Assembly: GCF_900110775.1 (NCBI RefSeq)
Contig: NZ_FOEP01000004.1
Coordinates: forward strand, 255,538 to 319,537
DNA: 64,000 nt
From: Thalassovita taeanensis
GTDB taxonomy: Bacteria; Pseudomonadota; Alphaproteobacteria; Rhodobacterales; Rhodobacteraceae
Direction: 5' to 3'
Shown here in pieces: positions 16,887 through 25,458 of this stretch. A program made the translations under genes and the position numbers. The notes beneath the pieces were generated by a model. The model saw only the letters and a list, made by a program, of their open reading frames with translations. It searched no databases and was not told where the DNA came from. How positions within the stretch are numbered: the first letter of the stretch is position 1; the number at the start of each line of letters is the position of its first letter.

Positions 16887-17414
16887 ATGGTATCACGTTT
16901 TATACGCGGCATTGCCGGAGTCATGATGACACTGGCGGCTACAGGCGTATGGGCACAGCAGACAAGCAACAATCAGGTCGCCGCCAAGACCGATTGGAGC
17001 GTCTTTGAAGAAAGCGACCCCAAGGAATGCTGGGCGGTCTCGTCCCCCAAGGAAACCGTCAACAGCAAGGATGGCCGCGTTGTGGCCGTGCGCCGTGGCG
17101 ATATTCTGTTCATGACGTTCTTCCGGCCCGGCGCCGGGGTGACCGGGCAGGTGACATTCACCGGCGGCTATCCTTTCGCCAGCGGCTCGAACGTCACCCT
17201 GGATGTGGATGGCAACCAGTTCGAGCTGTTCACCGAGGGCGAATGGGCCTGGCCCGCATCGGCGGCGGATGATGCAAAAATCATCTCGGCGATGAAGCGC
17301 GGCACAAGCGCGGTGATGACTGCCCGTTCGGGTCGTGGCACTCAGACCAAGGACACGTTCTCGCTGCTGGGCTTCACCGCTGCGGTCGAAGAGGCCGAAA
17401 AGCGCTGTAAGTAA
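16887..17414 (+). CDS. Invasion-associated locus B (IalB) family exported protein
   Basis: A 175-residue protein with a clear signal peptide (residues 1-23, ending GVWAQ) followed by an IalB-like beta-rich domain. The domain shows the family pattern DWSVFEESDPKECWAVSSP near residue 36, a hydrophobic strand RRGDILFMTFFRPG, a glycine-rich GYPFASGSNVTLDVDGNQF and a C-terminal cysteine (EKRCK), which may bond with the Cys of KECW. The biochemical role is unknown; in Bartonella the family affects cell entry. GGAGG precedes the ATG by 9 bases. An intrinsic terminator follows, so it is monocistronic. Confidence 0.85.
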   Translation: MVSRFIRGIAGVMMTLAATGVWAQQTSNNQVAAKTDWSVFEESDPKECWAVSSPKETVNSKDGRVVAVRRGDILFMTFFRPGAGVTGQVTFTGGYPFASGSNVTLDVDGNQFELFTEGEWAWPASAADDAKIISAMKRGTSAVMTARSGRGTQTKDTFSLLGFTAAVEEAEKRCK

Positions 17415-17436
17415 TCTGCGTCCCGGATACGGCGAC

Positions 17437-17461
17437 AAGCGGCCCTTGGGCCGCTTTCAGC
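17437..17461 (+). terminator. Intrinsic terminator after the IalB-family gene
   Basis: A perfect 9-bp stem, AAGCGGCCC / GGGCCGCTT, is centred on TT and followed by TCAGCGTTT, 22 bases past the stop codon. It separates this gene from rlmN. Confidence 0.8.
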
Positions 17462-17534
17462 GTTTGCATATTAAGTTTTGGCATTGGCCGCAGAATCCTG
17501 TATGTAGCCGCTTCATCCCAAAGGAAATAACACC

Positions 17535-18716
17535 ATGACGGCCACGGCTCCGATCACGCAGGACGTAATGACCCTCCCCCGCAAGCTGCCGGAGGGACCG
17601 ATCAATCTTGTCGGCCTGACCCGCGATCAGCTGCGCGAGGTGCTGATTGCCAACGGCACGCCGGAAAAGCAGGCCAAGATGCGGGTCGGGCAGATCTGGC
17701 AGTGGATCTATCAATGGGGTGTGCGCGATTTCGACTCGATGACCAATCTCGCCAAAGCCTATCGCGCGGATCTGGCCGAAAAGTTCGTGGTCGAAATCCC
17801 CGAGGTCGTGACCCGGCAGGTCAGCGACGACGGCACCCGCAAATACCTGGTGCGGATCGCAGGCGGCCACGAGGTCGAGGTGGTCTATATCCCCGAAGAG
17901 GGCCGTGGCACGCTGTGCATTTCCTCGCAGGTCGGCTGCACACTGACCTGCTCGTTCTGCCATACTGGCACGCAGAAATTGGTGCGCAACCTGACCGCCG
18001 CCGAGATTGTCGGACAGATCATGGTCGCGCGCGACGATCTGGGCGAATGGCCCGAGCAAGGCGCCCCAAAGAACGAAACCCGGCTGCTGTCGAATATCGT
18101 GCTGATGGGCATGGGCGAGCCGCTGTATAATTTCGACAACGTCCGCGACGCGATGAAAATCGCGATGGACCCCGAAGGCATTCAGCTCAGCCGCCGCCGG
18201 ATCACCCTGTCCACCAGCGGTGTCGTGCCGGAAATCGCCCGCACCGCGCAGGAAATCGGCTGCTTGCTGGCGGTATCGTTCCACGCCACCACCGACGAGG
18301 TGCGCGATAAACTGGTGCCGATCAACAAGCGCTGGAATATCGAAACCCTTCTGGCGGCCCTGCGCGACTATCCCAAAGTGTCGAATTCCGAACGGATCAC
18401 CTTTGAATACGTGATGCTGGACGGCGTGAACGACAGCAAGGAAGACGCGCACCGGCTGGTCAAGCTTATCGAAGGCATCCCGGCCAAGATCAACCTGATC
18501 CCGTTCAACGAGTGGCCCGGCGCGCCCTACAAACGCTCCTCGGGCAACCGTATTCATGCCTTTGCCGACATCATCCACAACGCCGGTTACGCCAGCCCGA
18601 TCCGCAAACCACGCGGCGAAGACATCATGGCCGCCTGCGGTCAGCTGAAATCCGCAACCGAACGCGCCCGCAAATCACGCAAGCAGATCGAAGCCGAGAC
18701 GAACACCCGGCCCTGA
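17535..18716 (+). CDS. rlmN: Dual-specificity 23S rRNA/tRNA adenine-C2 methyltransferase RlmN
   Basis: A 393-residue radical-SAM enzyme that makes 2-methyladenosine at A2503 of 23S rRNA and A37 of some tRNAs. The cluster motif CxxxCxxC is at Cys135, Cys139 and Cys142 (CTLTCSFC), Cys128 sits seven residues before it, and the catalytic partner Cys368 is in MAACGQL. Other family segments are [33 protein letters not shown] and [11 protein letters not shown]. The N-terminal [19 protein letters not shown] is the tRNA-binding part. It is monocistronic between two terminators. Confidence 0.97.
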   Translation: MTATAPITQDVMTLPRKLPEGPINLVGLTRDQLREVLIANGTPEKQAKMRVGQIWQWIYQWGVRDFDSMTNLAKAYRADLAEKFVVEIPEVVTRQVSDDGTRKYLVRIAGGHEVEVVYIPEEGRGTLCISSQVGCTLTCSFCHTGTQKLVRNLTAAEIVGQIMVARDDLGEWPEQGAPKNETRLLSNIVLMGMGEPLYNFDNVRDAMKIAMDPEGIQLSRRRITLSTSGVVPEIARTAQEIGCLLAVSFHATTDEVRDKLVPINKRWNIETLLAALRDYPKVSNSERITFEYVMLDGVNDSKEDAHRLVKLIEGIPAKINLIPFNEWPGAPYKRSSGNRIHAFADIIHNAGYASPIRKPRGEDIMAACGQLKSATERARKSRKQIEAETNTRP

Positions 18717-18725
18717 ACCGGCGCC

Positions 18726-18757
18726 AGAAACAATCCGCCTCAATTGTTTCTTATTTT
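18726..18757 (+). terminator. Intrinsic terminator after rlmN
   Basis: A perfect 9-bp stem, AGAAACAAT / ATTGTTTCT, with an 8-base loop is followed by TATTTT, ten bases past the rlmN stop. The stem is AT-rich for this genome, but the architecture is complete. Confidence 0.7.
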
Positions 18758-18790
18758 GGCAAAATTGCTGCCGCATCCGATGGCTATCCC

Positions 18791-18814
18791 AAAGGAACAG
18801 AAAACTGTTTCTTT
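18791..18814 (+). promoter_or_regulatory. Hairpin abutting the ribosome site of the 65-codon gene
   Basis: AAAGGAACAG pairs with CTGTTTCTTT (one G-T pair) around an AAAA loop. The hairpin ends one base before the GGAGAG ribosome site of the small gene at 18826. It could stabilise the mRNA 5' end or act as a weak terminator or attenuator. Confidence 0.45.
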
Positions 18815-18825
18815 GGAGAGTACCC

Positions 18826-19023
18826 ATGTTGAATTCGTATGAAACAAGCCAGGACGCCGCCGAACAGGCTCTGAGCATCGTAATGCACGAAAAGGCAATG
18901 TCCCTGTCGGACCGTGAATGGCGCCACCGCGTGCGCGGCTTTGGCTATGCGCTGGTGGATACGGCGCAAGGCTTGATCGTCGCCAGCCTGCGGCACAATC
19001 AGGAACTGTGCCGCCTCAGCTGA
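18826..19023 (+). CDS. Small protein of unknown function (65 residues)
   Basis: The sequence is MLNSYETSQDAAEQALSIV and onward, with an amphipathic, mixed-charge composition and a more hydrophobic C-terminal half (GYALVDTAQGLIVASLRH). There is no signal peptide and no recognisable domain. GGAGAG lies 7 bases before the ATG, and codon use is like that of its neighbours. A hairpin sits directly upstream, and the rlmN terminator separates it from rlmN. The stop lies 22 bp from the convergent LOG-family gene. The good ribosome site argues for a real gene; function unknown. Confidence 0.65.
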   Translation: MLNSYETSQDAAEQALSIVMHEKAMSLSDREWRHRVRGFGYALVDTAQGLIVASLRHNQELCRLS

Positions 19024-19044
19024 TCGCCGTGTGGCAGGTCGCGG

Positions 19045-19890
19045 TCAGCGCCCCGGCACCCGAGACCGGGTTTCCCCCGCGCCTTCCCAATTATCAATTG
19101 CCGCCACCGCCTCATTTGCGGTTTCGACAAAGCGGAACAGCGACAGATCCTCCTGCGAGATCGTGCCGGCCTCTGCCAGCGCATCCCAGTTGATGATCTT
19201 GCGCCAGAACGCCTCGCCGAACAGCAGGAAGGGCACGCGCTTCATCCGGCCGGTCTGAATCAGCGTCAGCGCCTCGAACATCTCGTCCAGCGTGCCAAAG
19301 CCGCCGGGAAAGATTGCCATCGCATTGGCACGCATCAGGAAATGCATCTTGCGGATGCCGAAATAGTGGAAATTGAAACACAGGTCGGGCGTGACATATT
19401 CGTTGGGCGCCTGCTCGTGCGGCAGCACGATGTTCAGCCCGATCGAAATCCCGCCCGCATCCGCAGCACCGCGGTTGCCCGCCTCCATCACGCCGGGGCC
19501 ACCGCCGGTGACGATGATATTCTCATGCCGACCGTTATTCATGTTTTTCAACGTAATCAGCCGGGCGAATTCGCGCGCTTCGTCATAGTATTTTGACAGA
19601 TCCGCCAGCGTTTTCGTGCGCGCGGTGTCCTTGCGCGACGGTTCGGGAATGCGCGCGCCACCGAACAGCACAATCGTGCTGTCGATGCCGTATTCATCCT
19701 GTATCATCTGCGGCTTCAGCAGCTCCAGCTGCAACCGCACCGGGCGCAGCTCGTCCCGGCACAGGAATTCATCGTCCGCAAAAGCCAGCCGGTACGAGGG
19801 CGCACGGGTTTGCGGCGTATCCGGCACCTCATGCGCGATTTCAATATCCGTATGGGCGTCAGGGAAAGAGCTGCGGCGGTCGTCTTTCAT
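19045..19890 (-). CDS. LOG-family (TIGR00730) nucleotide phosphoribohydrolase-like protein
   Basis: A 281-residue Rossmann-like protein. It carries both LOG hallmarks, [14 protein letters not shown] and [20 protein letters not shown]. Family members cleave nucleoside 5'-monophosphates; the LONELY GUY enzymes release cytokinin bases, and many were once misnamed lysine decarboxylases. An extension of about 70 residues before the core (with [20 protein letters not shown]) marks the longer subgroup that is common in Proteobacteria. AAGGA precedes the ATG at 19890. The physiological substrate is not evident. It is divergent from dapD and converges on the 65-residue gene. Confidence 0.85.
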   Translation of the reverse strand: MKDDRRSSFPDAHTDIEIAHEVPDTPQTRAPSYRLAFADDEFLCRDELRPVRLQLELLKPQMIQDEYGIDSTIVLFGGARIPEPSRKDTARTKTLADLSKYYDEAREFARLITLKNMNNGRHENIIVTGGGPGVMEAGNRGAADAGGISIGLNIVLPHEQAPNEYVTPDLCFNFHYFGIRKMHFLMRANAMAIFPGGFGTLDEMFEALTLIQTGRMKRVPFLLFGEAFWRKIINWDALAEAGTISQEDLSLFRFVETANEAVAAIDNWEGAGETRSRVPGR

Positions 19891-20043
19891 CTTGGTGTCC
19901 TTGCTTGCGCGTTTGGTGTGAGCCTAGCGTGTTGCGCCCCCCGAGACCAGACACGCACATGCACGCTGGCGTGTGGATTGCACCGGGCGTCCCTTGCGCT
20001 TATAGCCCTTGGGCAACGCAATCCGCATGTCAGGAGCCCCAGA

Positions 20044-20871
20044 ATGTCGAACGCCCAACTGGAACAAGCCATCGAAGCCGCGTGGGACGCGCGCGATACC
20101 ATCACCCCCGCCACCACAGGTGCCGCGCGTGAGGCAATCGAAGATACGCTGGCAGCACTTGACGGCGGCACCCTGCGGGTGGCCGAACGTCAGGCCGACG
20201 GCGCTTGGCATGTGAACCAGTGGGCCAAAAAGGCCGTGCTGCTGGGCTTCCGCATCAAGGATATGGAACAGCAAGACGGCGGCCCGCAAGGCGGCGGCTG
20301 GTGGGATAAGGTCGACAGCAAGTTCAAAGGCTGGGGCGACAATCAGTGGAAGGCCGCAGGCTTCCGTGCCGTGCCCAACTGCATCGTGCGCAAAAGTGCC
20401 TTCATCGCACCGGGCGTGGTGCTGATGCCGTCCTTCGTGAACCTTGGCGCCTATGTCGACAGCGGCACCATGGTTGATACCTGGGCCACGGTCGGCAGCT
20501 GCGCCCAGATCGGCAAGAACGTGCACCTGTCCGGCGGCGTCGGCATCGGTGGCGTGCTGGAACCGATGCAGGCCGGTCCGACGATCATCGAAGACAACTG
20601 CTTCATCGGCGCGCGTTCCGAAGTCGTCGAAGGCGTGATCGTCCGCGAAGGCTCGGTTCTGGGCATGGGCGTGTTCATCGGCCAGTCGACCAAGATCCTT
20701 GACCGTGACACCGGCGAAGTCTTCTATGGCGAAGTCCCCGCAGGCTCGGTTGTCGTCGCAGGCTCGATGCCGTCGAAAAACGGCGTGCACCTCTACTGCG
20801 CCGTCATCGTCAAAAAGGTCGACGCGAAAACCCGCTCGAAAACCTCGATCAACGAGCTGCTGCGCGATTGA
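20044..20871 (+). CDS. dapD: Tetrahydrodipicolinate N-succinyltransferase
   Basis: A 275-residue left-handed beta-helix acyltransferase that succinylates tetrahydrodipicolinate in lysine and meso-diaminopimelate synthesis. It begins [15 protein letters not shown] and has typical segments [17 protein letters not shown], then hexapeptide repeats ([58 protein letters not shown]). The longest open frame starts far upstream at 19810, but AGGAG precedes the ATG at 20044, and the family begins there. It works with dapE at 25459; the two are separated by a 4.5-kb block on the other strand. Confidence 0.97.
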   Translation: MSNAQLEQAIEAAWDARDTITPATTGAAREAIEDTLAALDGGTLRVAERQADGAWHVNQWAKKAVLLGFRIKDMEQQDGGPQGGGWWDKVDSKFKGWGDNQWKAAGFRAVPNCIVRKSAFIAPGVVLMPSFVNLGAYVDSGTMVDTWATVGSCAQIGKNVHLSGGVGIGGVLEPMQAGPTIIEDNCFIGARSEVVEGVIVREGSVLGMGVFIGQSTKILDRDTGEVFYGEVPAGSVVVAGSMPSKNGVHLYCAVIVKKVDAKTRSKTSINELLRD

Positions 20872-20924
20872 TCCCACCGGGCGGCGGGCACATCGCCCCT
20901 CCTGCCCGCCATTGAATAAACTCG

Positions 20925-20947
20925 AGGTGGGCAAATTGCCCGCCTTT
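20925..20947 (+). terminator. Hairpin between dapD and the next gene
   Basis: AGGTGGG and CCCGCCT pair around CAAATTG, followed by TTTCCC, 54 bases past the dapD stop. Shape and position suggest a weak intrinsic terminator. A similar GGCGGGCA/TGCCCGC hairpin follows rnr. Confidence 0.55.
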
Positions 20948-20966
20948 CCCGTTTCAGGAGCCCCCG

Positions 20967-21320
20967 ATGTCTGAAGACAAACCCAAGAAGAAACCCTCGC
21001 GGCAACAGGTCTATACCCTGCTGGTCGAGGTCGGACGGCATGACGGCGACGGGCTGCCGGATGGCGCGACCGGGGCTGCGCTGATGTGCTACGCCAGCGG
21101 CATCGACGAAGCCGAAGCCGTGCGCGAAACCGTGGCCATTCTCAAGCAGGCCGAATTGGCTCCGCTGGATGTCTCAGGCTATGGCACATTGGAAGAACGC
21201 CTCGCCGAAGGCCACGACATTGGCGACGACGAGAAAGAGCTGATGGCGCGCGCGCTTGCGGAAAACTCGGTGATCGTGGCGCAAATGACGCCGTTCTACG
21301 ATGACGCCAAGCCGCACTAA
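20967..21320 (+). CDS. Conserved-looking small acidic protein, unknown function
   Basis: A 117-residue soluble protein, acidic after a lysine-rich start (SEDKPKKKPSRQQVYTLLVE). The middle reads GLPDGATGAALMCYASGIDE and AEAVRETVAILKQAELAPLD, suggesting amphipathic helices, and the end is MTPFYDDAKPH. No signal peptide, membrane segment or known motif is seen. CAGGAG lies 9 bases before the ATG. It follows dapD by 95 bp and may be co-transcribed if the intervening hairpin leaks. Its stop is 3 bp from the convergent receptor-like gene. Confidence 0.7.
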   Translation: MSEDKPKKKPSRQQVYTLLVEVGRHDGDGLPDGATGAALMCYASGIDEAEAVRETVAILKQAELAPLDVSGYGTLEERLAEGHDIGDDEKELMARALAENSVIVAQMTPFYDDAKPH

Positions 21321-21323
21321 ACC

Positions 21324-22388
21324 TTACCGCGGCTCGGTTCCGAACCAGGATTTATAGATCTCCGCATACGCCCCATCCTCGCGCAGCGCCAGCAGCGTGC
21401 GGTTGATCTCTTCGATCATCGGGCTGCCCGAGGGGGCCGCAACACCATAGGTTTCACGCAAGAACACCTGCCCGGTCATCACGGCTTGATCCTTGCCGCG
21501 GGTGTTGACGTAATAGGCCAGAATGGGCGCGTCGAACACCACGGCATCCAACGCCCCATCCTCGAAACTGACCAGCATTTCCTCAAGCCCGGCAAAGCCC
21601 ACGAAATCCATCTCGCGGCCCTGCAGGAAACTGGCGGCAGTTGACCCCGAAATGGTCCCGACCTTCTTGCCGTACAGATCATTGATCGACTGCACATTGG
21701 TGGTGATCGCCTCGACCGTCATCGCCGCCGTGATATAGGCGACAAATACCGACACGAAGAACAACGACGCCAGCACCATCGTCACGCTCAGTATCCGGCC
21801 CAGAAACGTGCGCGGCACGCGCTCCTCAAAGCCGCCATTGACCACAAGGTTCAGCGCCCACCAAAAAGCCGGGAACATCGCCTGCTTGGCGGGATGGTCG
21901 AAATACGCCTGCGAGCGGCGCTCAAGCGACCACATCAGCATGCCAAGCCCCATCAGCGCGCCGAAGGCCAGCACGATCGCCAACAGCAGATCCCGCGACA
22001 TCAACGCCATCAGCGGCGATGGCCGGTTATTGTCGATCTGCGTCATGATTTGCAGACCCGAGGCAAAAATCGGCTGACTGAAATCCATCACCTGTTCGCG
22101 CGACGCCGTGATCGAGATATTGGCAATCGCCAGATCGGCCTGCCCGGTTTCAACCGCCTTCAGCATCGCGCCGAAACTGTCGAACCTCTCGATCCGGTAG
22201 GACCGGTTCATTTTCTTGGCCAGCGCTTCCCACAGGTCGATGGAAAACCCCTGATCGGCCCCCGCCACCGGCATGGAAAACGGCGGGCGCGTTACCGTGG
22301 CCACCGTCAGCTCGGCCTGCTGCGCCATCGCACGGATCGGCCAGAGTGCCAGCAATGTTACAGCCAGCAGTGCAAAGCGCTTCGTCAT
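21324..22388 (-). CDS. GluR0-like ligand-binding protein with channel-type membrane domain
   Basis: About 354 residues. A signal peptide ends MAQQ. A type-3 periplasmic binding domain (ELTVATVTRPPFSM, QADLAIANISITASREQVMDFSQ) is interrupted at about residues 132-221 by an inserted membrane unit: one helix (LLLAIVLAFGALMGLGMLMW), a re-entrant-like WWALNLVVNGGFEERVPRTF, and a final helix SLFFVSVFVAYITAAMTVEA. The second half of the binding domain follows (NDLYGKKVGTISGSTAASF to the end). This is the topology of prokaryotic ionotropic glutamate receptors such as Synechocystis GluR0. The potassium filter TVGYGD is absent. GGGGACAGG supports the ATG at 22388 over one 15 bp upstream. The ligand is unknown. 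Confidence 0.8.
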   Translation of the reverse strand: MTKRFALLAVTLLALWPIRAMAQQAELTVATVTRPPFSMPVAGADQGFSIDLWEALAKKMNRSYRIERFDSFGAMLKAVETGQADLAIANISITASREQVMDFSQPIFASGLQIMTQIDNNRPSPLMALMSRDLLLAIVLAFGALMGLGMLMWSLERRSQAYFDHPAKQAMFPAFWWALNLVVNGGFEERVPRTFLGRILSVTMVLASLFFVSVFVAYITAAMTVEAITTNVQSINDLYGKKVGTISGSTAASFLQGREMDFVGFAGLEEMLVSFEDGALDAVVFDAPILAYYVNTRGKDQAVMTGQVFLRETYGVAAPSGSPMIEEINRTLLALREDGAYAEIYKSWFGTEPR

Positions 22389-22442
22389 ACCTGTCCCCAT
22401 CATTCCGACTGCGATTAGGCCAGTGCGGGCGGTTACGCCGCA

Positions 22443-23543
22443 TTACGCCGCGCGCAGCTCGGCCAGCGTGATCGCTTCGAACGGTTTGAGTACAGGATAG
22501 GCAGAGCACGGATGCTCCGGCAACCGCGACCGGTCATACCCAGCCAGAAGGCTGGCAGCGACATGTGCGGGTTTGCGCCGCATCCGGCCAAGGAACAGCG
22601 TTTCCAGCGGCGCCCCGGCGGCAACGACCGGCTCGTTCCCCGGCAGCACGAACTGCGAATAGGTAACGGTATCACCGCCATCGCAATACATCGCCGACAC
22701 CCCGTTGACCAGATGACCGGCGGGCACCAGAACGGCCTGCTGGCCAAACAGGTAATCCACATCCGACCCGTCAAGCCGCAAAAGCTGCCCCGGCGCCACA
22801 ACGATATCCTGCTGAAGCCCAAAGTAGGGCGCACGAAGCCGCACCGGCCGGAACGCGCCGCGCGCGGGCACAGTCCGCCGCACCGTCGCCAACACCGGCG
22901 TGGTGCCCCCATCCGGGCCTCGCAGCAGATCCCCCCGCGTGATCTGATGCGCGGCTCGGTACCCCCAACTGGTCAGCACCGGAACCCGCGCAGTCAGGCT
23001 GGGCATCGGGCCAACCGGTTCAATCCGGGTCGAGACGGCGAAGTAATCAACCTCGCGGTCCATTTGCCGCTGCGCCGGGTCCAGCGCCATAATCCGAAGG
23101 TCCGACAGCAACAGCGGCTTGGGGTCACGGACCTCCGACAGGAACAGCTTGTCGGTGCCGATCCGTTCGACCGACAGCCGCCCCCAACGCGCGGGTGCAT
23201 CCCAGCTATATGTAATGCGCAACCGGTCGGCCTGCCCGGCCGCGTCATGCTCCAATGCGGTGTGAAACACCTCTTTGCCCTGGGTGATCACCAGAACAAC
23301 CGCGCCGCCCGGAATCGCCTGCAATGACAGACGACTGACCCAGGGGTGATCGCGGTTATAGCGGATCAATTGCTGCGGGCGCCCATCCTCGGGCAAGTTG
23401 GTTTCCACCACGATACTGCCCCGGATCAGCAGGCTGTCCGGTGTCAGTTCTTCGCCTGCCGTGGCGGCTTTTCCGGCATCCGCCCCGATTCCATTCAGGT
23501 TGAACACCTGCCGGTTGCGGTCGGAAAGGGCGATCCACCCCAT
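22443..23543 (-). CDS. Hint-fold-like protein without the catalytic cysteine
   Basis: 366 residues. The N-terminal half (residues 1-180) is beta-rich and unrecognised (PGGAVVLVITQGKEVFHTAL, RLRITYSWDAPARWGRL). The C-terminal part (about 185-300) resembles the Roseobacter Hint_2 domain: VPVLTSWGYRAAHQITRGDL, then VRLRAPYFGLQQDIVVAPGQ and YLFGQQAVLVPAGHLV align by eye with the neighbour's Hint region. The Cys expected at block A is missing, so self-cleavage is unlikely. Its ATG immediately follows the TAG of the larger Hint gene, in the same reading frame, so read-through would fuse the two. It probably works with that neighbour. Confidence 0.6.
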   Translation of the reverse strand: MGWIALSDRNRQVFNLNGIGADAGKAATAGEELTPDSLLIRGSIVVETNLPEDGRPQQLIRYNRDHPWVSRLSLQAIPGGAVVLVITQGKEVFHTALEHDAAGQADRLRITYSWDAPARWGRLSVERIGTDKLFLSEVRDPKPLLLSDLRIMALDPAQRQMDREVDYFAVSTRIEPVGPMPSLTARVPVLTSWGYRAAHQITRGDLLRGPDGGTTPVLATVRRTVPARGAFRPVRLRAPYFGLQQDIVVAPGQLLRLDGSDVDYLFGQQAVLVPAGHLVNGVSAMYCDGGDTVTYSQFVLPGNEPVVAAGAPLETLFLGRMRRKPAHVAASLLAGYDRSRLPEHPCSAYPVLKPFEAITLAELRAA

Positions 23544-25172
23544 CTAGGCCGCCCGATCCAAAGCGGTCAACAATCGAGCCTCGTACCTGCGCAGCGTGCG
23601 CCGTGCCGAGGGGCCATATCCCGCGCCGGTCTCGGGGTCGATTTCGGGGAACAGCGTACAGATCTCCTGCACGATGTCAGCCTCGAAACTTTGGGCGGTC
23701 TGCGGCCCCGGCAGAAAGCTTTCGGTTTCCAGCCCTGCGGACCACACCACCTGATGGCGGTCAAACAGCAGGTGAACATAGTGCACCATTCCCCCCTCGG
23801 CCCGCACAACCGAGTGGTCGTTGACCAGATCGCGCGCCGCGACCAGAACCTCAGAGTGGCCAAACAGCAGCTCGGCCACGCTATCGCGAATCAGAACCCG
23901 GTGCAGCGGCGACACATACAGATCGTCATGCGCGCCAAAGGTGTTTGCGCGAATGCGAATGGGGGCGAACTTGCCCAGCGCCGCAACCTGCCGCGCCCCG
24001 GTCCACCGCAGCGGCTGCGCCCCTTCGTCCCGCGTCATCACCAGATCGCCGGGTTCCAGCGTTTCCACCGGCACATCGCCCTCCGGCGTGCGGATCATCG
24101 TGCCCGCCACAAAGCAGGGCACCTGATTGACCGTCACAAAAGCCGTATCAGAGGTGCCGTTGCCGTTGCCGATGGCCGTTGTATAGGAAAAGTTAACGCT
24201 TTCCTCGTCATTGTCGGCAATGATGGTCAGCGTGCTGTCCGCATTGACCTGAATCTGCTGACCGGTGGACAGGGTGACCACGCTGCCCGCGCTCACCTCC
24301 TGCCCGTTAATATGGGTCAGGGTCAGCGTGCTGTTGCCCGGCCCATCGTCATTGGCCAGCACATCAACGGTCTTGCTGCCACCGGGGGCAACATTAACCG
24401 TATCATCATTGGCGATCAGCGCGGTCTGAACGCTGCCCCCCGCGATCATCAGGTTCGAATCATAGTTCGAATCCTGTACATCCGCGATCCCGATCTTCAG
24501 CGTGTTCACCTGCCCCACATTGACCGGCATTTTCAGCGTCATGGTGGCGGTGAAACCATCCATCTCGGTGTTGTACTGATCATTGGTGTTCGAAATGAAC
24601 AGGCTTTCGTTGTTGCCACCGTTGATGTTGTTGGGGTCGATATCGCCATCGCCGATCGACAGATCAACCTGCTCGTCATTCACCCAGACGCCGATGAAAT
24701 CCTGATACAGCCCGGTGACATATTCGGGATACTCCTCGGACGAGAAAACGAACTGAATCGTCATCATCTCGCCATCAGGGATAAAACTGACTTCCAGAAA
24801 CGAGGCGTCATAGGTGGCAGTGCCCGCCGCCTTGTTGAACGCGTCGTCGTCGTTGATACCGCTGGTATTGGTCGAGGTATTGGTCGCCTGGTTGGCCTCC
24901 GCGCTACCGCCCCAGCCACCCCACCAACCGCCGCCGCCCCCGCCGCCGGCGCTGTTGGTATAATCCGCCGCGTGCCCGGTGGACAGGATCACGCCCGTAT
25001 CGCCCGGCGTGGTCGCCGCCGACACACTGTCACCGTTGGAATAGATGCCCGAAGATCGGTTGTCACCAGAGTAGGTCGCGCTGACGACCTGCACCCCGTC
25101 GCCAAAGATTTCCTGTGCCATCTGGGTGGCATTCGCACCCGTATTGATCGGTAACTCCGACGCCGCAACCAT
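23544..25172 (-). CDS. Choice-of-anchor L / Hint domain secreted protein
   Basis: About 542 residues from the ATG at 25172; a GTG/ATG pair at 25208/25205 would add 11-12 residues. Residues 1-240 match the choice-of-anchor-L domain (ELPINTGANATQMAQEIFGD, FVFSSEEYPEYVTGLYQDFI, GIADVQDSNYDSNLMIAGGS). A cadherin/VCBS-like beta domain follows (DDTVNVAPGGSKTVDVLAND). From Cys353 a Hint domain begins (PCFVAGTMIRTPEGDVPVET, LEPGDLVMTRDEG, YVSPLHRVLIRD). There is an odd Gly/Trp insert at about residues 74-86 (GGGGGGGWWGGWGG). There is no N-terminal signal peptide, so type I secretion is likely (inference). The family is common in Rhodobacterales. Confidence 0.85.
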   Translation of the reverse strand: MVAASELPINTGANATQMAQEIFGDGVQVVSATYSGDNRSSGIYSNGDSVSAATTPGDTGVILSTGHAADYTNSAGGGGGGGWWGGWGGSAEANQATNTSTNTSGINDDDAFNKAAGTATYDASFLEVSFIPDGEMMTIQFVFSSEEYPEYVTGLYQDFIGVWVNDEQVDLSIGDGDIDPNNINGGNNESLFISNTNDQYNTEMDGFTATMTLKMPVNVGQVNTLKIGIADVQDSNYDSNLMIAGGSVQTALIANDDTVNVAPGGSKTVDVLANDDGPGNSTLTLTHINGQEVSAGSVVTLSTGQQIQVNADSTLTIIADNDEESVNFSYTTAIGNGNGTSDTAFVTVNQVPCFVAGTMIRTPEGDVPVETLEPGDLVMTRDEGAQPLRWTGARQVAALGKFAPIRIRANTFGAHDDLYVSPLHRVLIRDSVAELLFGHSEVLVAARDLVNDHSVVRAEGGMVHYVHLLFDRHQVVWSAGLETESFLPGPQTAQSFEADIVQEICTLFPEIDPETGAGYGPSARRTLRRYEARLLTALDRAA

Positions 25173-25458
25173 ATCCTGCCCCAAACCTGTTTGGAGACAA
25201 CACATCACGACAGCCCGGCAGGTTTCCCCTGCCTGATACCCAACTTTTGCTCAACTGCTCGGTCCGGGCCATTTGCGGCCCGTCTGTTATGTGCCCTGCC
25301 TCGGGTCTATTTTAGGTAACTATATGCCGAAAAATCCTCTCGTGTTAAGCATTTGTTCGCCGATCGCGACAATTGCGTCCCAAAAGCGCTGCACTCTTGC
25401 CACATTTGCGATTTGCTGGAATCCGCGCTAGGCCATCCGCAAGACGAAGGAGCGCCAA

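Noticed and set aside
15791-17008. A 405-codon frame opposite the asparaginase gene.
   Set aside because: Asparaginase motifs on the minus strand are full, and the frame also runs into the IalB gene in the wrong frame.
23346-25154. A 602-codon frame opposite the Hint genes.
   Set aside because: The choice-of-anchor-L and Hint motifs are clear on the minus strand; this is a shadow.
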